Shown: positions 23,901 to 35,807 of the stretch, piece by piece
Layout: the number at the start of each line of letters is the position of its first letter
How positions within the stretch are numbered: position 1 is the first letter of the stretch
Made by a program: the position numbers and the translations under genes
Notes under the pieces: model-generated
Database searches by the model: none
Told to the model about the DNA's origin: nothing
The model's input: the letters and a program-made list of their open reading frames with translations, nothing else
Assembly (NCBI GenBank): GCA_027405735.1
Contig: JAPEHQ010000004.1
Coordinates: 2,232,001-2,296,000, forward strand
Direction of reading: 5' to 3'
Length of the DNA: 64,000 nucleotides
Source: Mucor racemosus
Lineage: Eukaryota > Mucoromycota > Mucoromycetes > Mucorales > Mucoraceae

Positions 23901-26900
23901 AATGTGTACTTACTCGGTCCAATTTTCAACAAACACCAATGTGGCATAATCAAGTTCTTGAGGCATAAGTGCAATTTCATTTACTTCAAAGCATCCTACC
24001 TTGAAGGCTCTCAAGAACTGATGAACATCAAAGTCTTTAGGAATACCTTCATTTAGAATATACAAATAGAGTGGGAATACGTCTGTTTCAATGCTCTTTT
24101 CCATCAATAAGCGTGAAAAGATATCGGGTGGAATATTGACAGATTCCCCTAGATCAAGTAATGCTTGACGATTTCTTACAAAATGTGAGCGATATACACT
24201 TTCGTAAGCATTGTCTGGTTGTTGTAAACCATTGTATAATGCAGAGGCAGCATGAAAAAAGGTCTAATAGCATATGTTAGTCTACTTTTTATGAGGATTT
24301 TCAATTAAAAGGCATATACCTGAAGCATACGGATGACAAGTAGTGCTTTGAAACTATCTAGGCCATCGTACTCTTTCTCTGAGGAATCAATACTCTTTTC
24401 ATCTGCTTCGCAATCATTATCAGAAATTGCAGTAGTTGTATTTGTGCTTGCAAATATATCCTCATCATCATCAAATAAGCCTCCAGATGAAGAAACAGGT
24501 TTTTTGGTAGAAAACAGATCGTTATCATCATCGTCAAAGAGATTACTCGAGTAAGATGGTTTTTTGGGTTCTGCAAACAAATCATTATCATCATCAGCAA
24601 ACAAATTAGATGCAAGAGAAGGTTTTTGTGTAGTATCATCATCACCAAAAAGATCAGTGGCATAAGCAGGCGCTGTTGGTGTATTGGAAGAGCTAAACAA
24701 ATCCTCAGCTTTATCTAATTGAGTCTCTTTTGAAGACGCTTCTACAATGACAGATGGTGGTTTCATGTAATATTTTGTAAGAATATACAGCGCCAATAAA
24801 GGACAACCCAAACGTTCATAAGATCTTGATACTAGCAAAGAGAACCCATATTCAATATTATAAGGTACAATTGATTTCTGATCTTGTATGAGATTTTTTT
24901 TTAAATGATGATACAGGATAAATGCATTTGGATCATGAACCACTGCTGCCGAATCAGCTTCAGTTGTATCGATGTTTTTATCAGTAAATTGTGTTAATGG
25001 AACAACCATAGCACGCACAGAATCCTTTTGTTTATCCAATAACCAGTAAGCCATACTAATTAACCATCTATCGTTATTCACAATTGCCATGGGAATCACT
25101 GAATTTTCCAAAATTTCCTTCAAAAGAGGGCTGTGGTCACCTTCATAGACTCTACAAATTGCAATAGCGAGATGAAAATCTTTCATGTTTTTCAAAATGA
25201 CATTGACAGCATCTTTTAATTTATCTGCTAGTAAGAAGAACGAAGCAGCGTATTCTATGTTATAAATGTATATTAGTAATATTGCCATTGAATATTGTGA
25301 TTCTATTTATACCAAATCTTTGTTTTCCTAATAATGCAAATGCATTCTTAGAAGCTGCTCTTTGCCATCGAGGATCAGTAAAATCATTTGCTAGAAACTT
25401 TTTCATGGCTGCTTGTTCCTTATGAAATGAAGCAGTTTTCCATAAACCTTCTAATAAGTTTTTTTTACGTAAAGCCAAGTAAAATAGTGTGCAATCAACA
25501 GGATCTCTAGATTCACTAGACTTGGAAAGATAAATATTTCTTGCTATATTGGACATTTGATCTCTCTAATTTCACATATCAGTAAATAAAGAAAAACATA
25601 GTAAATATCGATATTTTACCACAACATCAATCTTTTGCAACCATATAAATAAACCCAAATTGCGAGCATTTTCCCATACAAGTTTATTATCACAGAGTCG
25701 AATACATCTCTCCAAGAGCAAATCTTGCGATTGACTATGTAAAGCCCATACAAAATCTCGAGATTCTAATTGCATTTGGCGTTGATCTTTGGGTAAAGAT
25801 TTGTTTAAATGAAAATGATTTTCCAACAGTGCTGTAAATCGAGCACCATTTTCATCTAGTGATTCACCTTCATTGGTAATCTTTGTTATATTAGACAAGA
25901 TTTAACCTTATACTTTGAGAAAACCTTAGCTTACCTCAACAATGGTATCCACCATAGCAATTAAATGAATTCTTTCGTTTTCATTCAAACCAGGCAAAAC
26001 TTTCATTTTGAGACAATGTGCGAGATTTTTAGCTTCATTTGCAGTTAAAGATCGAACGTTATCATCATCATATTCACTAATGTTTGATGAAGAAGAAAAG
26101 TGTTAGTAAATATGCAAGAATAAACAATACATATTTAATAATTACATTTTGGTACTATCCTCTAGATCACCATCATCTTCAAATAATACATTATATTCTT
26201 GTTTTGCACTCTTTTTAGATTTACCCTATTAACAAAATATGTTAATAATTTGCAGTAAAGATAATATATATAGATTCACAAATACATTTTGAAGACTCAG
26301 CATTTTTGAGAACGAGACAGGAGGAAACTCGTTGATGATATTATCTTCATCATCTACAAATTGCTTGAAAAAGTTGTATAAAGATATCAATACACTATTG
26401 ACCAAGTCCATTTTCCCCCACATGATATAATGAATGAGATGATCTGGATGATAAAAAGGTAATGGCCCATTCATTTCGTAAGATATATCAAATATACTAG
26501 ACATGGGCTCAACTTGTCTACTTTCATGTACTTTAACAGCTATGTAATTTTTATAGTGAATATCAAATTGTAGTGAAATAGACTGTGAATTACCTTTAGA
26601 TATTGTTTCATCATCTATCAACCATTTCAAATAACATCGAAGTTGGTTTCCTGCAGCAACTGTTAATACACCACAATCAACCCAAGCTAATGCCGTAATA
26701 TCTTCTGGGCTATATGCAAATAACATTTAGCCATAGTAATTACTTAAACAAGTAAAGAATACTCACGTATCGACCTTAAACGTAGTATAACAAACCCAAA
26801 TATCATCATTATTTACATTATTCGAGGCTCTTTTCTGTCCAAAAATCCCTACACTTTTAGGGAATGCAATTGCCAAAATAAACTGAGCATCAGAAGTAAC

Positions 26901-29467
26901 GTTCCAAGCTATATCACGAACAGGTTCATCAAACTGAAATGTCTTGATGCAATTAGGTGCAACACCAGATCGCATATCCATCCAAATCGACAAGGTTTTG
27001 TGATCTTGGCCCGAAACAAGTGCAACGGTACTTGGTGCACATTTAATTTGGTATATTTTAGACTCTAAATGTGAAGCATCTATGCTATAGAGAGCATTCC
27101 ATTCAATGTCAGTATTGTCAGTATTGATATTGTAAAATATAATTTCTGATCCAAGAGATACAGTCAGCACCAATCTCTTTTGTAACGCCAATCTATGGAA
27201 TAGTTTGGAAGCTGTATTAGTCGCCCATTGACTAGCTGAGCCAACTACATCTGGAGCCACAGACCAAGGCATGGTTTTTGTTCCTCGAAATGCTATATCT
27301 AAATGTTTTTCACTGTTGGGCGTCAAATGCCAGGTACTGATCTGTCTCAACGTTGTTGATACACCAATCAATAGGAACGATTTCTCGCCTGTTTCAGGCT
27401 CATCGATATTGTACACATGTAATGATGAAAGGTCTGAAGCACTTTCATTTTCGAATTTGATGCTATGATGTAAATGGCAATCATCGAATTCGTATAATTT
27501 AACGTGCTGTCCATCATACACGGCCAAAAATTTGTCTAAAATATTCATGTAAACAATTGTTAAACTATCTTTTATTTGCATACCATACCTTTATCCACAG
27601 GTACAGCTAATAGCTTTTTTGATTCCACAAATAACGAGCAATCCAATTGCAATTGAGTTGTCATTTTACCGCAAGTCTAAATGCTATCAACAATTTGTTT
27701 TGACCCAATATAGTTAATAAACTTTTACCTCTCGCAATTCATATTTCCAAACATTGATTTGACCGTCAACACCAACTGTACAAAACCTGTTCTTTTGTGT
27801 TTGATATAATTTTGAAATAGAATGTTGATGTCCTAGCCAAGTATATTTCAAATGTAATCTAGGCGAAAATGAGGTTGAATCAAGAAAATCAATTAAATTC
27901 AGACTGTAACATCGAAGCTGTCCATAAGAATTTTTAGCAACCAACGATAGTTCAATTGGCTTGATAGTAGCTAATTCAAGAAATATGAGCACTAAATTCT
28001 GTTTGTTTCTCGAAGCTAAAAACTTACATGCTGATTGAATATGTGAATAATCATGCAAAATATACGTTGGGTTCAAAAAATATATTACATCCAATGGATC
28101 AATTGCTTTATCCACTCGTAACACAACAAACACTCTTGGGATTCTACGAGGTACTGAATTCAGATGTTGAACACCCCAAAATGTGAGTGACCCATCTGCT
28201 TGTATACGAAACAGTAAATCAGGTGTATCTCTTACTCGATCTCGGATTCTTTCTACTCGTTGATCAAATCTCTCATGCTTAGAATGAGATCTAAATTTAG
28301 CATGAACTGCATTAGCTAGTTCATCACAACCAATATAATGAATGGGTGAGAAATCATCATGGTCAATCTCCTCATTGTCATTATCATCGCTGCGTTGATG
28401 ATTAGGATCTTTAATCTCACTTGTTACTAATGACTGATTTGAGTCAATGACAGCACACATGTATAGAAAGTGAGGTTGATTGAGATCGGTGGGACTCCAG
28501 AAACGGCCAATGCCATCGCGTGCCATAGTAAATAACGTACAATCATTTTCTCGGTCGTTATTGCTAGGTAATCGTCTCCAAACAAAATGCGTGACATATT
28601 TAGGGTGTGAAATTAAAGTGAAATTGTAATTTACAGTGGTTGCTGTTGTTGCTGTTATTGCAGTAGTATCGTGGTCAGTTGTTGTTGGATACCAAATAGT
28701 AACTAAGCGGTCGTACTACAAAATTTACAGTGTAAGATGCCACATAATTTGCGTATATAAGGACCTTGACAAACCTTGCCCAACGTTGCAAATACGTTGG
28801 ATTTAGGTTCAAATTTGGCCAACATGATATCAGATGCTGGTAGTCTATTGCAAATCGTTTTCCATGTATTGTCATTTTCTTCGAATTTCCATAATCTTAT
28901 CTCTTTTCCTGCACTTAGCAAGATATCTATACGATGACAATTTTAGCATTTCATTCCTGCAACCAATATACTCTATATATTTACTATTGATGCTCCAATC
29001 CAAGCAAGTAATCGATAACGAATTGTCCAACAATGATTCGAATTCCCAGCCTATTTGCTCTTGGCGCTGAAATGGCTTCAACACGGCTACTTGGGTATGA
29101 TACGATATTGCAATCTATAAATTTCATTAATATGTTTCATCCTCCTACTCCTTAAAACCATCTTTACTTGTCCAGTATTACTATTTCCAGCTACAGCTGT
29201 TACTGGTTCGAGATGCCCTTGTTGCTTCTGCTGTTTGAATATTGAAGAAGCAGTAATAATTTGCATGAGATTATCAGGATCAGCATAGATAACTACTTTT
29301 GAACCTGTCGCATAAACCTATCAATATATACAACAAAAGTCAGTCGGAAATCGTTTTTTTTTTTTTTCATAAAAGCTTACAATAAATCTATCATTTTTGT
29401 ACACAAATGTATGAATAGCTTGTGGATGTGAGTTGACTTGTCCCGGACAAATCTGTTCCAGAAACAT
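20997..29467 (-). CDS. RAV1: RAVE complex subunit 1 (Rav1/DMXL family), V-ATPase assembly factor
   Basis: Rav1 is the large WD40 scaffold of the RAVE complex, which promotes assembly of V1 onto Vo of the vacuolar H+-ATPase. I traced 27 exons in continuous phase: 29467-29381, 29317-29168, 29114-28985, 28926-28775, 28715-27729, 27676-27589, 27535-26767, 26709-26286, 26225-26146, 26076-25935, 25880-25620, 25565-25313, 25254-24320, 24263-23914, 23807-23341, 23281-23174, 23121-23018, 22955-22860, 22804-22721, 22665-22267, 22191-22131, 22073-21859, 21805-21708, 21655-21594, 21537-21317, 21243-21154, 21098-20997. The product is about 2304 residues, between yeast Rav1 (about 1357) and human DMXL2 (about 3036). 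The N-terminus holds two beta-propellers. The central Rav1 C-type domain includes DPVDCTLFYLALRKKNLLEG and a DPRWQRAASKNAFALLGKQR segment. The C-terminus has WD40 repeats (SISIDPETKSLITGSIDGEL), as in DMXL. An acidic LFxDDD repeat lies at residues 1358-1443. Confidence 0.93.
24449..24706 (-). repeat. LF-DDD acidic motif repeats inside RAV1
   Basis: Residues about 1358-1443 contain five spaced units of the form (S)xLFxDDDxD(L/I)F, for example SNLFDDDDNDLF, separated by Ser/Pro/Lys linkers. This is a disordered insert after the Rav1 C-type helical domain. Multivalent short linear motifs of this type usually act as docking sites; the partner is unknown. Confidence 0.75.
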
Positions 29468-29974
29468 GTTGTTTATAAATTTAATGTATAAGCAAGGAAA
29501 CGCCCTTTTTATTTAAACAACTCAAGTTACAAGTTACATGATGTTTGTTGGTCGTGACGCGCTAAACGAAATGTTGTGCTTCGAGCATGAGATGCGGGGA
29601 ATCTAACCCATTTTCATGCTGTTTGTTGGCCAATGAAAGCAAAGTCTCTATCCTGATGACTCTGGTCAATCTACTCTTTAATAGATTAAACAGAACAAGT
29701 GCTGTAAACATCACGGAAAATATTTCAAAGCTAATCTGACATTTGTATAATTTGCCTAAATGAAATTCGAGTCTATTCAAATTGCTATTTTTGAATGATT
29801 GATAGGCATATAATAGTATAATTTAATGTTTATATCGTATACATATGAAACACAGATATACAATTCATTCTTCAAATAAGAAAATTGGCGCAATTGTTAC
29901 GCTCAAAAAACGAATCTGTGAAAAATTGATTATCAAACTGGATTTCACAATTGCTAAATCTTTACAATCGAAGC
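29468..29974. other. RAV1 upstream region
   Basis: No gene was seen. The region should hold the RAV1 promoter; no TATA box stands out. Repeat A copy 2 begins near 29975. Confidence 0.4.
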
Positions 29975-31230
29975 GCGCCGTCTTTTCTATAACTAACCCC
30001 ATCCTAAACACTTTTTAGGACATATCTTAGACGCTGCTAATTAGATATCAATTGGTCGCATTATGCTATCTATCCCTAATTTTATTTTATATCTCACGAA
30101 AGACTCATAAACACATAAAAATCACTGCTTTTCCCCTCCCTCCAACCCCCCCCCCGAAAACTGGGTCTAACTTTCCATTGATGCTCTACTTTTTTTTTCA
30201 TTAAATGATATCAAGAAAAAAATATATGCCAATGTACCTGAGATATTCAGCTTTAATCCAAAAATAAGTATTCAAAAATATCCTATTTTTTGCAGCTAGT
30301 ATTAGTTTTTCAGTGCTAATGTTTCAGATTTTTACGCGTATTTTACTGCTAAAAATTGAAAACTTTGAGGCTTCATATCTCTACGACACATTAAGCTACA
30401 CTAACACTTTTTAATAATGAAACTTACTTGTTTTAAAATGCTCTATAACATATTTCAGTACAAAAATATTCCAGGCACTTTTAATTTTTTTCATTTTTTT
30501 TTTTGACATTTTTGTAATAAATTTCGAAATATTTATTAAAACGTGCAGTTTTTTTTTTTTACAATCATGTCATTGGCTTCATTGAGCTCTCTTGGACGTA
30601 ATTTAGATTTTTTTAAAATATTAATTTTTGGTGGAGATATCCTCAAAAAATGTATACAAAAAAATACTTTCGTTTCTGGCTTCAATTTTTCCCTTGTGTA
30701 CCCTCATCCCAAATTCCGAATTTTAAAAAAACTTCGATAAAAAGCTCGTTTTCTCTACGAAAAATGCAGCTAAAAAGTTCAGCAATAGCTCAATTGATAG
30801 ATACTTTGTTTGTGCAAGATATCCATTGCTTGTATTTGAAGTATGCTTATAAAAAGTGATGTGCATCTTTAAAAAACCTCTAAAATTACAATCGTATTTT
30901 ATGCGAAATTTAATGGGAAACATGTTTTTTAGTTTTATTGAAATAGATTTAGAATTTAAAGCTGTACAAAAAACATTTAATACGCTAGATCTACTAACTT
31001 TGTAGTTGATGAGCTATTCAACGATTTTTGTTTTAGATCATTTTCTGATAGATTTCACAAACCAATTTTGGAGCTCAGTTGCGATAGGATTCAAAATGTA
31101 ATGTGAACTATTTTTTTGATTATCTCGACGAAAAATTAATATTTTTTGCGAAAGTAAAAAATGCAGAGTAACTTTTAATTGGGATCTTGTATTTTGTTAA
31201 TATATATGTAGGTTTTTGCCTATCATTTTT
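29975..31230 (+). repeat. Repeat A copy 2
   Basis: This is the same ~1.2 kb repeat as 14755-15960 and 59870-60965, same orientation. It carries a C-rich run near 30146-30154. It is followed by repeat C and then by the dynein fragment and palindrome arm, the same order as at 59.9-64 kb. Confidence 0.8.
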
Positions 31231-31294
31231 GTTAAATCTCAGTTCAATCCCATATTGAACCTGACATCGAAATGGAATTGAAATGGTATAAATT

Positions 31295-31550
31295 CACTAC
31301 GGCCAAATTATGCTTCCCATCTGCATAATTATCTGCACAGATGGACGCATAAAAAATTTTGTGCAGATCAGGCAGCCCAAATGAGCAGAACAATGACATC
31401 AAGGTTTTTTAGTCAATTTACTCAATTATATCGATCATAATATAATTAATAGCGAATATAATTTGAGTGATTTAAAGCAGATGTGAGTTACTCTGATTCC
31501 ACAGAATTGCTTTATTGAAGAGATATATCAATTTGAAATTTGGGGTTGTT
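31295..31550 (+). repeat. Repeat C copy 1
   Basis: The stretch with tatgcttccca, tctgcacagatgg, atcaggcagccc and the later block tttaaagcagatgtgagtta matches 62125-62340, with a ~50 bp internal difference. Together with repeat A upstream and the dynein fragment downstream it defines a composite series found twice in the window. Confidence 0.7.
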
Positions 31551-32691
31551 TGAAAATAGGGATGTTGTCGAGTCCAGCTTATACTATGAATCAATTTTTA
31601 TAGGTCAAAAATAAAGGCGTGTTCAGTTCAAAACGCTTGAAATAATTTGATTATGCTAATTTACATGATTTATCATCTCTTGCTCATTTAATTGCTATAT
31701 TTGAATTTAATATTTCATTTATACTGCTAACCAGCTCGTTCGTCCATTAGAGTTAACTCACCATCCTTGATTAGCGAATTAATAATAATAACGGTCCATT
31801 ATTAGCTCATGGTATGCAAAACTATTAAAAGGGGCCATCTAATCCCAAATTTATTTGATTCAACTGCTAACGCTAAACTAGCAGTAAATCAGTTGTGTTG
31901 AATCGCAATAAAGTAAGGCGTTTTATCAAGTACGACGTTGACGTTCGATGTATTTCCGTTAAATTGAACAGATAGAGATATGGTTCATCCAGAGATCTAT
32001 GAATGTGTGAGAGAGCTCAGATCTATTATGAGCACAAAAAAAATGATCCAATTGTTATACTTCGTAGATCTGTACGAGATTTTTCTGTGGTGACGCCTAC
32101 ACTATGAACAAAAAATCTCTTAATTCACTTAATTGTGCCACATTAAGGAATATAAGAAAATTTTCACTGCTTATTTTTTTTAGATTTCGTCTTATTTTTC
32201 TTAATGTGACATAATTAAGAGAATTAAGGGATTTTTTCTTCGTAGTGCTAAGTGCATTCATTGTTACTAAACTGTCTAATTTGATGTGCAGAAAACTATA
32301 CTCTTGAAGTATTCATTCTTCTTTTTTAACAATATCACGAATTATCCTTCAATATGACTGAATATTAATGAATTAGAGAAAATGCAACTGGTAAAAAACT
32401 GATGCCCAACAATGTATATCGAGGTCAATATAGATAAAAGGTGCATTCATTATATAGTAAAAATCGCAACATTTTAATGGATAGAAATTACAGGAGGACC
32501 AAGATGTTGTGTTTTCCTCAGGATTTTTAAAAGGGTTTAAAAGCATAATTCATTAAACTTATTTAAATGTTGAATACTCACCATATACTATTATTAGTAT
32601 CATCTTGTTTTTTATTTAATTGCCGTATTATTATTAAAAATTAACCTTTTCATAGCTTATAATAATGACAATGGGGTGTTTCTAATTCTAG

Positions 32692-32949
32692 ATTGACATT
32701 ATTACCATAAGGTGTGCTGATGATACGTTTGATACTACTGTAGATGGAACCAGTCAATTTAATTTATGGAATTTGAATGCAAATACCGAGGAACCATTTG
32801 TAAGTACTTATGTTTGCTCTGGTAAAGCATTGAATAGATTGGCTTGGGACAAAGAGAGTAAAAAGATGGCAATAGGTTCCAGTGATGGCCATGTTTATGC
32901 TTATGATATTGGAGAGTTAAAAATAAAACTTAATATAAATTACGTCTAG
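32692..32949 (+). pseudogene. Captured 3'-terminal exon of a cytoplasmic dynein intermediate chain gene
   Basis: An open stretch begins after a splice-acceptor-like tctag and runs to a TAG stop, coding about 85 residues. It reads as the last WD40 blade of a dynein intermediate chain: TVDGTSQFNLWNLNANTEEP, GKALNRLAWDKESKKMAIGS and SDGHVYAYDIGE. The rest of a normal ~600-residue gene is absent here. The same end recurs at 62993-63140 and, shorter and inverted, at about 43843-43905, each joined to the same downstream repeat. It is therefore a gene fragment carried by the repeat, not a working gene. No start codon or promoter is visible. Confidence 0.75.
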
Positions 32950-35056
32950 CGCAATAATTATAACGTAAGACTATATTGTCATCAAATAAACTACCACACA
33001 ATATTAGCATTTATAACGATTTACAATAATAAGCTTGAATCAAGTGGATACAGTATCGTAGATTCTTGAAAAAGTTTTGAAGTATTATAAAATCTCTTAC
33101 TTTTAAGACTTACAAGGCTTAGAAGCGGAATATTAATTTCAAAAATTATTCTTGTCCAGATCATCAATTTTGACATTTTTTAATTTTTTTTTCTGATTTT
33201 GCAAATCTAGAGTCAATTATACTACCAATTATAAAAACAAAAATATACACATATGCAGAATTTAGCGCTCTATTCGCTCAATTAAAAATAACAAACATTT
33301 TTATTGCAAAATATTACATGAAAATCCTTTAATTAAAAAACCGTTTTTGGGCCAAAAATGCTAAGTTTCATTACTTGACATTTAATATTAAGCTTTTATG
33401 AAATCTGTATTAGTTATAGCTACAATTTTCTCTCATAATGTAGTATATTTAAACGTTGATTTTAGTATCAAAATTTGATTTTTCTATATTTTGATCAAAA
33501 TCATGAGTGTTGGTAAGGATTAAATGAGCCCTGAAAATGTCCGCTATAAAAACTGAATTTTCAGACCGTACATGGTTAAATATAAGAAAAGTAAAAAAAA
33601 AAAAAAAATACTTTTATTTAAAACTTATGATCTATCAGAATTAGGAATTACCGAATTACCAATTTAGAACATCTGTCAAACCATGATGTTCAACATGCAA
33701 GTCAAGCAAGGTCATATTCCATGCGTCTATCATCATGCTACTATTGAATCATAGAAGCATGATTCCAATATATCCACACAATATCCAAATGCTCATTCTA
33801 ATTATATTATCACTCACATTTAATACACTCATTCAATTAGTATATAAACCCCCTCTAGAAGCTCATAATAAAACGGTACTTTTTCATTTGATTAATTTTA
33901 TACGATTTACCTTTCGATAAATCAACTTAGATATACCATAGCATAAGAGACTTAGTCGTGGAATCTTGCTGTGCTCAATTATGGCATCGCTCTATGGGCT
34001 CGCTTTTGCAATTTTTTAATGAATCTATGATATGACAGACGATTTTTCTGGTAGAACAATGTATGCTTCTATGATAACAGCAGATATTACCTATTTTGTA
34101 TATTTTAGGGTTCATACGCTCTAATGCTGCTTTTACATTAGCTGAAATGAGAAATTTAGCAGGGTTTTAATTGCGCTAAATAATGTAAAGCCTTGAAAAT
34201 CCTTTTCTAACTTACGTGTTTTGTTTCTCTTTTTTTTTCAAATTCCAAGGATATTATTCACCGTTTGATAAGGCATATCAGACTATCAAGATGGTACCCT
34301 TTTCTTTTATCTGAATACGCATGCTAACATAAGGGACTAGTTAATGTTTTTAATATAAGTAGCAACCGTTTTATTAGAGACTGATATTTTTATTTAACCA
34401 CATTCTAAGATCAAATATCATCATTTACTACTGTATCGTTGGATGCATTTTTTGATTACCAGATCAAATCGAAGACAATGATATTTATATATACCCAATA
34501 TTCAATGAAGAGCCATAACGGCTACAAACCCAAGAAATGTTCCAGAAAAGTGATAAAATTCAAATGATATAAAAGCAAAAAAAAAAAAAGAATAATCTAA
34601 TGCCTTGCCTATAACCATAGCTTTGATAGTAGCTATACTTGAGAACAAATTTTTTTACAGTTGACAGTCGAAAACTAAAATAGTAAAAGTCTAAAGAAGG
34701 TTAATTTGTTTAAATTTTATGTGTGATAGAATAACATTGATAGCGTTTGTTAGATTTGGCTTGCATATAAATTTAAGCAATAAGTGTTATTTAAATTTAT
34801 GCTCGAGCAGAAACCATTATTGCTGTAAACATTATAGCTATAAACATATTTACAAATGATAATAATCGTAAATATATTGGCTTTTGCATGTATTGCTCTA
34901 TCACATCAACAACGTATTGAACTGTAGTATTGTCTATATATAATCTATATTAGTAAAAACGACTGTAATTTAAAATCCCATTCCAATTAACAAATGCAAT
35001 AGAATTTTGAGGACGGCACGGTGCTCATGTACAAACCAATTTGTGCCCATACGATC
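32895..35056 (+). repeat. Left arm of a large imperfect palindrome (repeat B)
   Basis: This arm matches the reverse complement of 35808-37049 continued at 43066-43905. Matching blocks run from the dynein end (gttta...gatattgga) through ttgtccagatcatcaatttt, gggctcgcttttgcaatttt, gttatcatagaagcat-type and ggatattattcaccgtttg blocks, to caatagaattttgaggacgg and ccaatttgtg at the inner edge. A solo LTR (33628-33924) sits inside it. A third copy of the outer ~1 kb lies at 62993-64000. Similarity is roughly 80-90 percent by eye. Confidence 0.85.
33628..33924 (+). mobile_element. Solo LTR with 5-bp target duplication
   Basis: This 297-bp element starts TGATCTATCAGAATTA and ends CGATAAATCA, like the LTRs of the full-length element at 37050, but differs in the middle. 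It has a TATA-like tatataaac and the shared aaacggtacttttt block. It is flanked by ACTTA at 33623-33627 and 33925-33929. The uninterrupted site, aaacttaga, is visible in the related copy near 63817-63825. Recombination between two LTRs of an inserted element would leave this structure. Confidence 0.9.
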
Positions 35057-35807
35057 AGCTCATTATGCTCATGGTCAGATTTTATTGTTATATCAAAAGA
35101 TACTAATATAAAAATTCTCTGCTAAAAGATACATTTTATTAATTCATTGATGCTTCATATTTATATGTACTACAAAAATAGTAATTAAACAAAAAAAGCG
35201 TTGCGACTACAATTATAACTCTTTGATATTTATTTAAGATATAAAGTAAAAGCAAAGGTTTATAGATTGCCATAGCCTTTGTGATATATATACTATTTTC
35301 TAATTCTATTAATATAATAATACAGTAATAAGATCTTGAAGGAAGATCTTCATGGTTTAGTTCCTAGTTTGGAAGTACCAGTGGTACAATTTGACATTTT
35401 AAGGTTTTGTGTGATTTAAAGTTATTAGATCTTATATGTTGACTAAGTTCAATTTGATTACTAAACAAACTTGGTATATGTATTTTACTACAACATGTTT
35501 TATGTTTTCTAGATAGTTATATGATTATTAATATTATTAACTAATTGCCGGTATTGAAGTGCTTGATATGATTTGTTCCCAAATCATATACAATGAAATT
35601 TGTGGAATTGGAAATATGTGATTGTATCTTTTGGATAAGATGTAGAATTGCCTATGTTCCATAGTTGCCAAGTGTTTATGAGTGTTCCTAATAATCGCTG
35701 TTAATGCTAGTGGTTATGTATGATATTTAGTATGAATTACTTAATGTCATGTCATGTTGGATTTTAATAACTGTTCCTGGATTTCTACATCTGCGTAAAC
35801 TTCGGAT
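35057..35807. other. Palindrome spacer, no gene seen
   Basis: This 0.75-kb single-copy stretch lies between the two inverted arms. It is AT-rich with no open frame of note. A small inverted repeat, agatcttgaaggaagatct, occurs near 35332-35350. Confidence 0.6.

Noticed and set aside
33735..33920. 61-residue open frame
   Set aside because: Lies entirely inside the solo LTR.
35332..35350. Short inverted repeat in the palindrome spacer as a possible origin or terminator
   Set aside because: A 7-bp stem in AT-rich DNA is expected by chance; no supporting signal.
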